Source: an uncultured Dorea sp.
GTDB taxonomy: Bacteria; Bacillota; Clostridia; Lachnospirales; Lachnospiraceae
NCBI GenBank assembly: GCA_910585725.1
Contig: CAJUFA010000043.1
Location: forward strand, 1 to 22,423
Direction of reading: 5' to 3'
DNA: 22,423 bases
Part shown: in pieces, positions 1 to 7,861 of the stretch
How positions within the stretch are numbered: the first letter of the stretch is position 1
Layout: the number at the start of each line of letters is the position of its first letter
Notes under the pieces: generated by a model
Database searches by the model: none
Seen by the model: the letters and a program-made list of their open reading frames with translations, nothing else
What the model was told of the DNA's origin: nothing
Program-made: the position numbers and the translations under genes

Positions 1-6
1 GTTCAT

Positions 7-51
7 CCGACCGATGAAGCCTGGTCGGCAGGCTCAAGATTCCGAGAGCCT
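7..51. other. Two adjacent hairpins at the left edge, nature unknown
   Basis: CCGACC (7-12) can pair with GGTCGG (23-28), and AGGCTC (30-35) with GAGCCT (46-51). Both stems are 6 bp with 10-base loops, separated by one base. AGCCT in the first loop (18-22) could also pair with AGGCT (30-34), so two alternative folds are possible. A short T run (53-56) follows on the plus strand. This could be the 3' end of a structured RNA or a weak terminator of something left of the window. I do not recognise an RNA family. Confidence 0.3.
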
Positions 52-154
52 ATTTTGTTCAGATCCTTGGAATATAATATTTTTATATTCATAATAATAA
101 ACCATTTCTTGGAGATAACTGTATACACTGGCTACCATACGAATCCCTGCCTAT

Positions 155-1051
155 CTATACCTCTGCCAGAATTCGAAGATAGTGATTTGCCTCACGAAGT
201 ACATGATCCGCCAAAAGCGGGAGTATGACGGAGCGTATCTCACAGCCCGTAATTCCCTCTGTTCCTGCCGTCTTAAACTGCTGATACTGCTTTGTAATCT
301 GTAAAGTTTTTGCTGTCAGGGCATTTATCGCCCTCCGATCCTGCTCTTTCGCCTCTTCTATAAGACGGCAATAGTCTTTCGCAAACCCATTGGCCGCCTC
401 CATTAACTCACATTCCGTCGGATCCAGCAGTCCCTGTATAAACTGAGCGTGTTCCATCATGATCTGGTTCCAGAATATTTCCATATTCCTTATATCAGGT
501 GATGAAATTCTGCCCCTCTTTTCAAGTTCTGAAATAATCTGTCGATACAGTTTGGCTTCCCGCAGAATGTGTTCAATCAACAGAGGATAATTTGTTGTAT
601 AAAGCCTGCACCCTGCCGCTTCCCTCAGGATTTCTTCCTTCAATGAGATCAATCCATTCAGGCTTCTTTGCATTTGCCGATTCAGCATTCTTACATGAGA
701 AACGATTTCTCTGTTTACAGTAACACAAACTCCGGCACGGAGCCGTTCTTCTGCCTCAGTAATCTTTGTATCAATCAAGATTCCTGTCAGATTCCTGGTC
801 TGACATTCTGCCTTCCCCGTAAATTCTGTTACAATTTCTCCAGAATTTAAAACCGATTCGCTTACGATGCCGTCTGCAAGCTTTACTGCCTTTCTAAGCC
901 CCTCTTCAAATTCTTCTCGGAACTGATCCGCGCGCCGTATGAACGCTGTTTCTTTCGCTGGAAATCCGGCGAGCAGGAATAAAGAATGTTCCTTCATAAT
1001 CCTTCCGAAAAAAAGATGGGTTTCTAGTGATAAAATAACATATTTTTTCAT
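155..1051 (-). CDS. DUF2935 domain-containing protein
   Basis: A 298-residue, mostly helical, soluble protein with no signal peptide or membrane segment. It fits the DUF2935 family, ferritin-like helical-bundle proteins of Firmicutes with unknown function. The family pattern is visible twice. LETHLFFGRIMKEH (residues 9-22) resembles MEIFWNQIMMEH (190-201), and YPLLIEHILREAKLY (155-169) resembles LPLLADHVLREANHY (277-291). The protein is therefore an internal duplication of two similar helical modules, each with repeated His/Glu positions that could bind metal. The start at 1051 is supported because the first conserved helix begins almost at once; the ribosome site (AAAAGG, about 11 bases upstream) is weak. 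It stands alone, divergent from the restriction-modification genes, with base composition like the mannoside genes. Family assignment is from recognition of the pattern; function is unknown. Confidence 0.85.
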   Translation of the reverse strand: MKKYVILSLETHLFFGRIMKEHSLFLLAGFPAKETAFIRRADQFREEFEEGLRKAVKLADGIVSESVLNSGEIVTEFTGKAECQTRNLTGILIDTKITEAEERLRAGVCVTVNREIVSHVRMLNRQMQRSLNGLISLKEEILREAAGCRLYTTNYPLLIEHILREAKLYRQIISELEKRGRISSPDIRNMEIFWNQIMMEHAQFIQGLLDPTECELMEAANGFAKDYCRLIEEAKEQDRRAINALTAKTLQITKQYQQFKTAGTEGITGCEIRSVILPLLADHVLREANHYLRILAEV

Positions 1052-1054
1052 ATC

Positions 1055-1107
1055 TTAGCATACCTTTTTAGTCTATGTTTCTTTATACTATATGCAAAAT
1101 ATGCTAA
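1055..1107. promoter_or_regulatory. Inverted repeat upstream of the DUF2935 gene
   Basis: TTAGCATA (1055-1062) and TATGCTAA (1100-1107) form a perfect 8-bp inverted repeat with a 37-base spacer, just upstream of the DUF2935 start. On the minus strand a TATAGT-like -10 lies between the arms (around 1085-1091). It could be a two-half-site operator for that gene. The remainder of the intergenic region up to the plus-strand promoter at 1229 shows nothing I can name. Confidence 0.25.
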
Positions 1108-1228
1108 AAAGAGAGAGTTTTCTGCCTAAAATGATTTCCACTTTCTCTGCTGCGTCAGGCACGGTATAACTAATAAATCCGACAAGAATGCCTGTAAAGT
1201 ACAAAAATGAACTCGCAGTTCAAAATCA

Positions 1229-1257
1229 TTGACAAATATAATTATTTACTATATTCT
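1229..1257 (+). promoter_or_regulatory. Sigma-A-like promoter of the restriction-modification operon
   Basis: A perfect TTGACA -35 box (1229-1234) is followed after 17 bases by TATTCT (1252-1257) as -10; TATATT (1250-1255) overlaps it. Transcription would start near 1264, about 36 bases before the ATG at 1300 and 20 bases before its GGAGG. The promoter lies inside the open frame that extends upstream to 1207, which argues against the longer protein. Confidence 0.6.
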
Positions 1258-1299
1258 TTTAAAAGAATCAGAAGTTCAAATGTGGAGGTTATTGAAAAT

Positions 1300-3774
1300 A
1301 TGGCTAGCAGAACGCTAAAAACTCTAACCAAAAGTGAAAGAAGTTATTATTATAAAGCAATTAAATTTTTAGATCCAAACGACAACTATGTAATTTGTGA
1401 TGAATCCGCAGATACCCTATCATATTCCAATCTTATTGCGGCGCCTAATTTAACCGGAAAACCAACTGACGAAGAACTTACAAGAGCGCTTATCGTTATT
1501 AATTTAATTTTGAAATATCAGTATAAACCAGAGCAATTAAAGTTAGAAGCTACATATGGAATCAGTATCCCCGGCCGCAAACATACAACTGTTTCCAGCG
1601 CGCTGTATCGAAATGATATAGCGATAAAATCTGATGATTTATCTAAATATGAAAAATTAATCGAAGTAAAAAGAGTAACTGATTATCTAGATAGAAATGA
1701 TCCTTTGATTAAAACTCAATTATTTGATGCAGTAGAAACTTTCAGAGATTTCGATTCTGTTAAAGAAATCTATTATGTAACATGCGACTATCCCCTGTCC
1801 GTAGATGCATTCCCTTTACGCTGTATAGGGATTGATTCTGCCAAAGTTAAAACTTATTCAGAATGGGAAAAAGCAGGCAAACCCACTTATTTTATTGATA
1901 TTGTTGAAAATGGAAAGAATGCTGTTAAAACCACCCTTTATAAAAAAATACCCTCTAATGCTAAAATTGAAAAAGGCGACAAAGATTTAAATTCTAATTT
2001 TAACGACGAGATTATTCGTCGCTCCTGGCGAAAAATTTGGGACGCTATTTGGGGAGGTACTCTTGAAAGCAATAATAAATTTGAAAATTTCAATAAAATT
2101 TTGTTAGCCAAAATCTTCGATGAAAGAAAAACACATTATGGAAGTTTCTATCAATTTCAAAGAAAACTTTCTGCCGGTGAATTTCAAACTGATGAAAATC
2201 TGGCCCAGGATGTGGATCTTCTATATAAAAAAGCTTTTCTTGAATACTTTGCCAAAGATGCAAATATCGACTTTAAAGATATTAAGGGAATTGATTTTGA
2301 CGAATTTCCGGCTTCTTTAGTTGCCGCTTGTGTTGAAATTCTTCATTCATATTCTTTTGAAAAAAGCAAATATAAAAATGCTGATATCTTAGGTGAATTT
2401 TATGAAACTGTAATCAGAGATAGTTTTAAGCAGACAAAGGGCTTATTTCTGACGCATCCAAACATTGTTTTATTTATTCTTTCAGCATTAGATATAGATA
2501 CGTTAGTTTGCAACAAGTTAAGATATCCTGACGAAGACACCCGGTATCGTTTGCCCTTTGTTATAGATCCTTCCTGCGGAACAGGTACATTTCTTGTTTA
2601 CTACATGAACTATGTACAAAAATACATAAACGAACATATCAGTGAAATAGCTAATGGGGATGATGATGTATTATCATTTATAGAAAGGGAAACTCAAGGT
2701 CGAAACACATATAAATGGGTTAAAGATTTTGTATTTGGTTTGGATGTTGAACCGGTATTGGCAACAGCTTGTCAAATTAATCAAATCCTACACGGGGATG
2801 GCAGTACAAATATTTATTGTGCAGACGGTCTCGAAAGCTTCAGCGAGTATGCAAATCTAGATGTTATAGGCGCGCATAATATATTATCATCAAATATCTC
2901 GACAACGGCATATTACGGTCACGATGTGATTGAAAAATTTGATGTAATTATATCTAACCCACCCTTTAACGTTAATGTTAATAAGAATCAGCTTGCCTCG
3001 CGTTTTGATATAACAGGTAAATCCGAAGCATATTTTTTAGAGCGCTGGTATCAGTTGTTAAAGCCTAAAGGACGTTTAGGCGTAGTTCTTCCCGAAAGTT
3101 TTTTCTCAGTTGAAGACGACGTAGAAGGACGTATCTTTTTGTATAAGCACTTTAATATTAAAACTATTGTTTCTTTACCGAATTTTACTTTTCTTCCACA
3201 TACTAATACGTCAACAAGTCTTTTATTTGCGGAAAAGAAAAGTATTGACGAAGAGACGCTTTTCCTAACTGTATGGAAAGAAAAGACTGTAGAATTCAAA
3301 AATAAAGCAAATAAGATAATCGTTTCATTGCCTAAACCAAAAGACCTTGAAGACATAGATATCCATGAATTTCTTAAAAATTTAATGTTGGAAACAGAGA
3401 AAGAACTTGGTGACGGCGCTGTAATCTTTCCATATTTTCAAGATTCGTATCTTGATGATATTGATAATTATTCATCTTTCAAGAAGAAAATAAAAGACTT
3501 AATATTAGGTTCTGAAAAAAGATGGGTTCTTAATCAGACATATATAGATAAACGTATCAATGATTCTTCTTTCAAGAATTATGCTGTTGATAATATTGGA
3601 TACAAAGCCGGTAAGAAGGGCTCTAAAGATAAGCCAAATGAATTGATGCACATTAATGATTCAAACGGTAACCAAATGTATAACGTAAAATATGCACACG
3701 ACTGGAAAACAATTGTGGAGAATGATCTTGACACTGTTCTTGGACAAATCAGGAGGGACAACTTATGGCAATAA
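1300..3774 (+). CDS. Restriction-modification fusion: PD-(D/E)XK nuclease-like domain plus N6-adenine DNA methyltransferase
   Basis: With the ATG at 1300 the protein has 824 residues. The frame is open to an ATG at 1207, but that one lacks a ribosome site and precedes the promoter; the ATG at 1300 has GGAGG at 1284-1288. Residues about 58-170 resemble the N-terminal nuclease domain of type I HsdR (HSDR_N family): Asp106 (NDIAI), then IEVKR with Glu122 and Lys124, then a helix starting TQLFDAVETF. Residues about 360-650 form an HsdM-like N6-adenine methyltransferase, with GLFLTHPNI before the SAM-binding motif DPSCGTGTF (423-431) and the catalytic NPPF (553-556). No helicase motor is seen. The protein should both modify and cut DNA together with the S subunit that overlaps its 3' end. 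The architecture recalls type IIB/IIG enzymes such as BcgI subunit A. The gene is clearly more AT-rich than the mannoside genes, which suggests horizontal transfer. The nuclease assignment is motif-based. Confidence 0.85.
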   Translation: MASRTLKTLTKSERSYYYKAIKFLDPNDNYVICDESADTLSYSNLIAAPNLTGKPTDEELTRALIVINLILKYQYKPEQLKLEATYGISIPGRKHTTVSSALYRNDIAIKSDDLSKYEKLIEVKRVTDYLDRNDPLIKTQLFDAVETFRDFDSVKEIYYVTCDYPLSVDAFPLRCIGIDSAKVKTYSEWEKAGKPTYFIDIVENGKNAVKTTLYKKIPSNAKIEKGDKDLNSNFNDEIIRRSWRKIWDAIWGGTLESNNKFENFNKILLAKIFDERKTHYGSFYQFQRKLSAGEFQTDENLAQDVDLLYKKAFLEYFAKDANIDFKDIKGIDFDEFPASLVAACVEILHSYSFEKSKYKNADILGEFYETVIRDSFKQTKGLFLTHPNIVLFILSALDIDTLVCNKLRYPDEDTRYRLPFVIDPSCGTGTFLVYYMNYVQKYINEHISEIANGDDDVLSFIERETQGRNTYKWVKDFVFGLDVEPVLATACQINQILHGDGSTNIYCADGLESFSEYANLDVIGAHNILSSNISTTAYYGHDVIEKFDVIISNPPFNVNVNKNQLASRFDITGKSEAYFLERWYQLLKPKGRLGVVLPESFFSVEDDVEGRIFLYKHFNIKTIVSLPNFTFLPHTNTSTSLLFAEKKSIDEETLFLTVWKEKTVEFKNKANKIIVSLPKPKDLEDIDIHEFLKNLMLETEKELGDGAVIFPYFQDSYLDDIDNYSSFKKKIKDLILGSEKRWVLNQTYIDKRINDSSFKNYAVDNIGYKAGKKGSKDKPNELMHINDSNGNQMYNVKYAHDWKTIVENDLDTVLGQIRRDNLWQ

Positions 3775-4508
3775 TTACAGAACAGAATTCAATAACTGAT
3801 ATCCTGAAATATCAGCCAATGAGATGTGACACTCACTTTAAACACAATATTATACTAGCCAGTGATTTTTTTTCGAATCCAGATATAGATTGGGTATCTC
3901 TAGGTTCTATATTAAATAACGTACGCAATGGAATGAATGTTAATACAGAATATTACTCTATGGAGGAGACAGATTATCACTATCTTTCAGTATCACAAAT
4001 AAAAGAATATGGATTATCTAATAAAAATCAGAATTTTCTAACAGAATATGTAACAGAACTTCCCAGTTATTTTGAACTGGAAAAAAACACCTTACTGATT
4101 ACACGTTCAGGCACAATCGGCGTTGCTATATCTACAGACCATGCATCATTTAATATGGATAATAAGCACTACATTGCTTCGGGGTTTGTTATCACTGCCG
4201 AATTAAAAAATAACATTTCGTCTGCGACAATTGCAAATTATATCAATATGTTTCCTGTACAACGATATTTAATAGCAATGTCAGCCGGCGCTTGTCAAAA
4301 AAACATATCGCAACCTGTAATTGCAAATCTTCCAATCCCTTCAATTTTATTAAAACCAGGGAATCATTGCGAAAATATTTTTTCCGAATACGAAGAAACC
4401 AGCAAAAAAATTCTGGATGCCATTGCAATAAATGAAGTTAAACTCGAGAATCTCAAAGAAGCTACTTCTAAAAAAATAATAAATCAACTCGTCAAAGAAT
4501 ATTCATAA
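3765..4508 (+). CDS. Small specificity (S) subunit with one target-recognition domain
   Basis: A 247-residue HsdS-like protein. From residue about 43 (WVSLGSIL) to 192 it reads as one target-recognition domain: YLSVSQIKEYGL, then NTLLITRSGTIG, then QRYLIAMSAGACQKNISQPV and NLPIPS. These are the usual landmarks of an S-subunit half. A C-terminal helix rich in Glu, Lys and Leu (about 203-243) would be the conserved coiled-coil spacer. Normal S subunits have two such halves (about 400 residues); this one has one, so it probably dimerises and would recognise a symmetric split site. It starts 10 bases inside the preceding gene in another frame, with AGGAGG at 3751-3756, so the two are co-transcribed and probably translationally coupled. 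It should guide the fusion enzyme to its DNA site. It is equally AT-rich. Confidence 0.85.
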   Translation: MAIITEQNSITDILKYQPMRCDTHFKHNIILASDFFSNPDIDWVSLGSILNNVRNGMNVNTEYYSMEETDYHYLSVSQIKEYGLSNKNQNFLTEYVTELPSYFELEKNTLLITRSGTIGVAISTDHASFNMDNKHYIASGFVITAELKNNISSATIANYINMFPVQRYLIAMSAGACQKNISQPVIANLPIPSILLKPGNHCENIFSEYEETSKKILDAIAINEVKLENLKEATSKKIINQLVKEYS

Positions 4509-4529
4509 ATCATTATTTTTTAATAATAA

Positions 4530-4575
4530 AAAAGCTGCAATTTCGGTAGTCTTCCTACCAACAATTGCAGCTTTT
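4530..4575. terminator. Long hairpin terminator, probably bidirectional
   Basis: AAAAGCTGCAATT (4530-4542) pairs perfectly with AATTGCAGCTTTT (4563-4575), a 13-bp stem. Inside it GGTAG (4545-4549) pairs with CTACC (4555-4559). The A run on the left and T run on the right allow termination on both strands. It would end the restriction-modification operon (plus strand) and the mannoside operon whose last gene stops at 4661 (minus strand). Confidence 0.85.
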
Positions 4576-4660
4576 AGTATTATAACATCCAGAATGATTT
4601 TTCTCAACTTTAGATTCTATTCTTTCTGCCCTTCCAGATGGATGTGGGAATATCAAACAC

Positions 4661-7099
4661 TCATCGGATATTATACACACTCTTCAATCGGATGCCTTTC
4701 GCTTCTCCGGAAATAATCTTCACCCGCTTCTCGTCCCCGTTGATATCAAAATAATTATCTGAAAGCACAAGATCTTCGGCAGCATTCTGTATCTCTACGC
4801 TTTTTGCGTATGCGTCCGCCGATACAACGATCTCCTCCCCCTCTATACGATAAGAAAGATTAGGATCTTCATATCTGAAATACTTGGGATAAGAGAAAAT
4901 AACGGTTCCTTCGGATATTACTTTACCCTCCTGCCGCAGTTCATAGCTCACATACTCTGAAAATATATCAGCCTTTGGCAAAAGTACCTTATCAAGCCAT
5001 ATACTGGAAAGCGCCGGAACTTCAAACTCCTTTGTTCCCCCGTCGTATATAATCTCCGCTTTTGCATTCCGCAGCGCCCATGAGACCTGCACCCTCTGTT
5101 CTTTCCTGGTCTCGTTCGCCACATTCAGCCGGACAGACTTTTCAAATTCAAAATGCTCGCGATTCATATCGGCTTCCTGCGTCATCATCCCTTCCTCCTG
5201 GCAGGAGATCATAAGCGGTGCAAAAAACCGCTTCTCTGCGTAATGTAAAGCCTTCCATCTTCCGCAATAATCTATAGAGGACCAGGAAACCACCGGCCAG
5301 CAGTCGTTGAGCTGCCACACGATCGCACCCATACACCGCCCCCTGTTCCTTCTGAAATGCTCCACTCCGTACCTGATTGCATCTGCCTGAAGAAGCTGCG
5401 AGGCATAAATTACATTCTCAAAATCCGAAGGATACAGATAAATCTGCTGCATATAGTTCATGATCTTTCCGTTCGCGCCATATTGCCTCTGATGCTTTTC
5501 CATAACATATGAGAAGATGTTCTTATCCTTCGGGTCATCCGTAAAGGTCTCGATCGTCTTCTCAGCAGGAAAGGACTGGAACCCAAATTCAGATGCATAA
5601 CGGAAGAAGTATTTGCGATACTCGGAAAACGGCCTGTTCCCATGCCATACTTTCCAGTAGTGCACGTCGCCTCTGTCCGGACTGTTCGGCTCATCGAACG
5701 CTCCTCCCGACGAAGGACTGGCAGGCCAGTAAAATGTCTGCGGGTCATACTCCTTTAAGATTTCCGGAATCATCTGCTCATACATAATGATATAATCCCG
5801 CACTTCCGTCTTCTTCGTCACCCAGTGATGCCCTTCCTCCACGAACATCTCCATCTCATTATTCCCGCACCAGAGTCCCAGAGACGCATGGTGGCGGAGA
5901 CGCTTTATATTATCGATAAATTCCCGGCGGATATTCTCCTTAAATTCCGGCGTCAGCTCATATACGGCGCAGGCAAACATAAAGTCCTGCCATACGATAA
6001 GCCCCAACTCGTCGCAGATATCATAAAACCAGTCGTCCGGATAATAACCGCCGCCCCATACACGGACTGCGTTATAATTCGCCGCCGCGCATTGATCGAG
6101 AAGCTTCCTGGTGGTTTCCGGCGTCACTCTTCCGAGAAGGTGATCCTCCGGGATATAGTCCGCTCCCATGGCAAAGATTGCCACGCCGTTCACTTCATGT
6201 GCAAAACGCGCTCCCCACTTATCTTTATCTGTCCTCATAGTCATGGTTCGAAGACCGATCCTTCTTTCCCAGATATCGGCGGCTTCCCCCTGCGCATATA
6301 ACGTCACCTTTACGGTGTAAAGCGGCTGTTCGCCATAACCATTGGGCCACCAGAGCATAGGCTGTTCAATACTGATTTCTTTCGGAGAATCCTGATAACT
6401 CTGAGTTCTTCCGTCCGGAGCCGCGATTTCTACGGTATAAGACGTATCCGGCAAATCCGATACGGATTCGTCCTCTACCTGAAAGTGCAGGACGACCTTC
6501 TCTTCAAGATGTTCCTGCCTGATATAAACACTGTCCAGCCTTGCGCCTTTCACCCCAATCAGAGACACATTACGAAAAATCCCGGCGTCCGGCAAATGTG
6601 CCCCCCAGTCCCATCCGAACATACAATGAGCTTTTCGAATATGAACGAATCCGTCCATCGCATCTTCCGATCCCATGGTTCTGCATTTTGAGAATTCATC
6701 TCTTATGAATCTTAACGGGGAATGGAGTACGACCCGCAGAATATTCTCCTTATCCCGTATATCCTGCGTCACGTCATACTCCCAGACCCGGTGCATGTTA
6801 AACGCCTTTCCCACATGCTTCTGATTAAGATAGATATCAGCGATCGTATCTAAACCGTCAAACCGGAGCAATATCTTATCCTGCGCCGGCAAATCTTCAT
6901 CTAAATCAAAGCAGGTCTCATACTCGTAATCCTTCTCCATCAAGGAGAGCGCGGCAATCTCATTGTCCTTCCAGAAAGGATCCTCCATATTTCCGTTGCG
7001 AAGCAAATCGGTATAGACCGTTCCCGGTACCACCGCCGGCTGATAATCCTCCCCGATACACCGCATCCGCCAATTCCCCTTCAATATCTGTTGTATCAC
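4661..7099 (-). CDS. GH2-family beta-mannosidase
   Basis: 812 residues, about the usual length for family GH2 beta-mannosidases (EC 3.2.1.25). These release beta-1,4-linked mannose from the non-reducing end, for example from the Man-GlcNAc core left after N-glycan trimming. The order is the GH2 one: N-terminal sugar-binding jelly roll (about 1-185, with FGWDWGAHLPDAGIFRNV at 161-178), an immunoglobulin-like domain (about 186-285), and the TIM barrel (about 290-640). The barrel shows RVWGGGYYPDDWFYD (346-360), the acid/base in WCGNNE (Glu415), the nucleophile in ASEFGFQSFP (Glu504) and WQLNDCWPVVSWSSIDY (595-611). No signal peptide, so it acts inside the cell. The start codon is GTG at 7099, supported by AGGAGG seven bases upstream. 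It is the last gene of the transporter operon, 39 bases after the isomerase gene. The specificity (mannosidase rather than another GH2) is inferred from overall resemblance and the neighbours. Confidence 0.9.
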   Translation of the reverse strand: MIQQILKGNWRMRCIGEDYQPAVVPGTVYTDLLRNGNMEDPFWKDNEIAALSLMEKDYEYETCFDLDEDLPAQDKILLRFDGLDTIADIYLNQKHVGKAFNMHRVWEYDVTQDIRDKENILRVVLHSPLRFIRDEFSKCRTMGSEDAMDGFVHIRKAHCMFGWDWGAHLPDAGIFRNVSLIGVKGARLDSVYIRQEHLEEKVVLHFQVEDESVSDLPDTSYTVEIAAPDGRTQSYQDSPKEISIEQPMLWWPNGYGEQPLYTVKVTLYAQGEAADIWERRIGLRTMTMRTDKDKWGARFAHEVNGVAIFAMGADYIPEDHLLGRVTPETTRKLLDQCAAANYNAVRVWGGGYYPDDWFYDICDELGLIVWQDFMFACAVYELTPEFKENIRREFIDNIKRLRHHASLGLWCGNNEMEMFVEEGHHWVTKKTEVRDYIIMYEQMIPEILKEYDPQTFYWPASPSSGGAFDEPNSPDRGDVHYWKVWHGNRPFSEYRKYFFRYASEFGFQSFPAEKTIETFTDDPKDKNIFSYVMEKHQRQYGANGKIMNYMQQIYLYPSDFENVIYASQLLQADAIRYGVEHFRRNRGRCMGAIVWQLNDCWPVVSWSSIDYCGRWKALHYAEKRFFAPLMISCQEEGMMTQEADMNREHFEFEKSVRLNVANETRKEQRVQVSWALRNAKAEIIYDGGTKEFEVPALSSIWLDKVLLPKADIFSEYVSYELRQEGKVISEGTVIFSYPKYFRYEDPNLSYRIEGEEIVVSADAYAKSVEIQNAAEDLVLSDNYFDINGDEKRVKIISGEAKGIRLKSVYNIR

Positions 7100-7138
7100 T
7101 TGCTCTCCTCCTTATATTTGAAATCATTTATATGTCTT

Positions 7139-7819
7139 TTACTCTGCTTTCGGGTACTCGTTACATAATAACCGATACGGTTCCTCATCTTCCTCGATTT
7201 CCGGAAAACGCCCTATGGGTTCATAGAAACGGTTGTCATGCTCGTCGTCATTACACATGGAAACTTCTCCAAGCAATACGTCTCCGCCTCCCTCTTCTAC
7301 ATGGAAGTCATGATACATATACGGATAAATCGTAATACTTTCTCCCGGCGTTAATCTTACTTTTGTTCCTGCCGGAACCGTAAATTCACGTCCGTCACAA
7401 TTCACCGTGACATCCGTATCTGCAAATTCGCCGCCTTTCGTGGAATTATAAACCGTAATCAATACATTGCCGCCGCCTCTGTTGATGATGTCCTCCATCT
7501 TATTCCAGTGGAAATGCATGGGCGCCATCTGTCCTTCCTTCACAAGAAGAAGCTTCTCCGCATAGGTCTTCGTATATTTATCCAGCTTCAGGTTCCCGTT
7601 CCGAATCGTAATAAGCGAGAACCCTACTTCATCGAATCTGCCAAGGCCATAATCCGTGATATCCCATCCCAGCATATTGTCTCGTATCTCATCATATTCC
7701 GCTCCCTTTGTCTCCCACTCCTTCGCGGACCATTTACAAAACGGAGGTATCTCAAAACCATGAGCCTGTATCATCTCTTCCATATGTCTGATTTCTGCAT
7801 TAATTTTTGATCGTTTCAT
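7139..7819 (-). CDS. D-lyxose/D-mannose ketol-isomerase (cupin type)
   Basis: A 226-residue cytoplasmic protein of the D-lyxose ketol-isomerase family (EC 5.3.1.15; B. subtilis YdaE is a relative), metal-dependent cupins that interconvert D-lyxose with D-xylulose and D-mannose with D-fructose. The metal site is plain: His102 and His104 in MHFHWNKMEDI, Glu109 in the same stretch, and His170 in YHDFH. GGGNVLITVYNS (115-126) and VPAGTKVRLTPGES (148-161) are the usual cupin strands. Start: ATG at 7819 with AAGGAG about nine bases upstream. It lies 42 bases after the DUF4432 gene and 39 before the beta-mannosidase gene. In a mannosidase operon the likely task is turning released mannose into fructose, thus feeding glycolysis without a separate mannose-6-phosphate isomerase. 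The physiological substrate is inferred from context. Confidence 0.85.
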   Translation of the reverse strand: MKRSKINAEIRHMEEMIQAHGFEIPPFCKWSAKEWETKGAEYDEIRDNMLGWDITDYGLGRFDEVGFSLITIRNGNLKLDKYTKTYAEKLLLVKEGQMAPMHFHWNKMEDIINRGGGNVLITVYNSTKGGEFADTDVTVNCDGREFTVPAGTKVRLTPGESITIYPYMYHDFHVEEGGGDVLLGEVSMCNDDEHDNRFYEPIGRFPEIEEDEEPYRLLCNEYPKAE

Positions 7820-7861
7820 CTTTCTTATCTCCTTACTATTTTAATTTTACATGATTGCTTA

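Noticed and set aside
1..60. GATGAAGCC (13-21) and later words reminiscent of riboswitch cores such as SAM-I or cobalamin
   Set aside because: The surrounding conserved stems of those riboswitches cannot be built from the visible bases, and no plus-strand gene follows until 1300.
70..90. AT-only hairpin GAATATAA / TTATATTC as terminator of the DUF2935 gene
   Set aside because: The stem is weak and no T run follows on the minus strand; could be chance in AT-rich DNA.
1055..1107. TTAGCATA/TATGCTAA as mobile-element ends
   Set aside because: The arms enclose only 37 bases with no gene and no target duplication; a regulatory or chance repeat is more likely.
5825..6301. A 158-residue open frame on the plus strand opposite the beta-mannosidase gene
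   Set aside because: No ribosome site or family resemblance; it mirrors a strongly supported GH2 gene and is a shadow frame.
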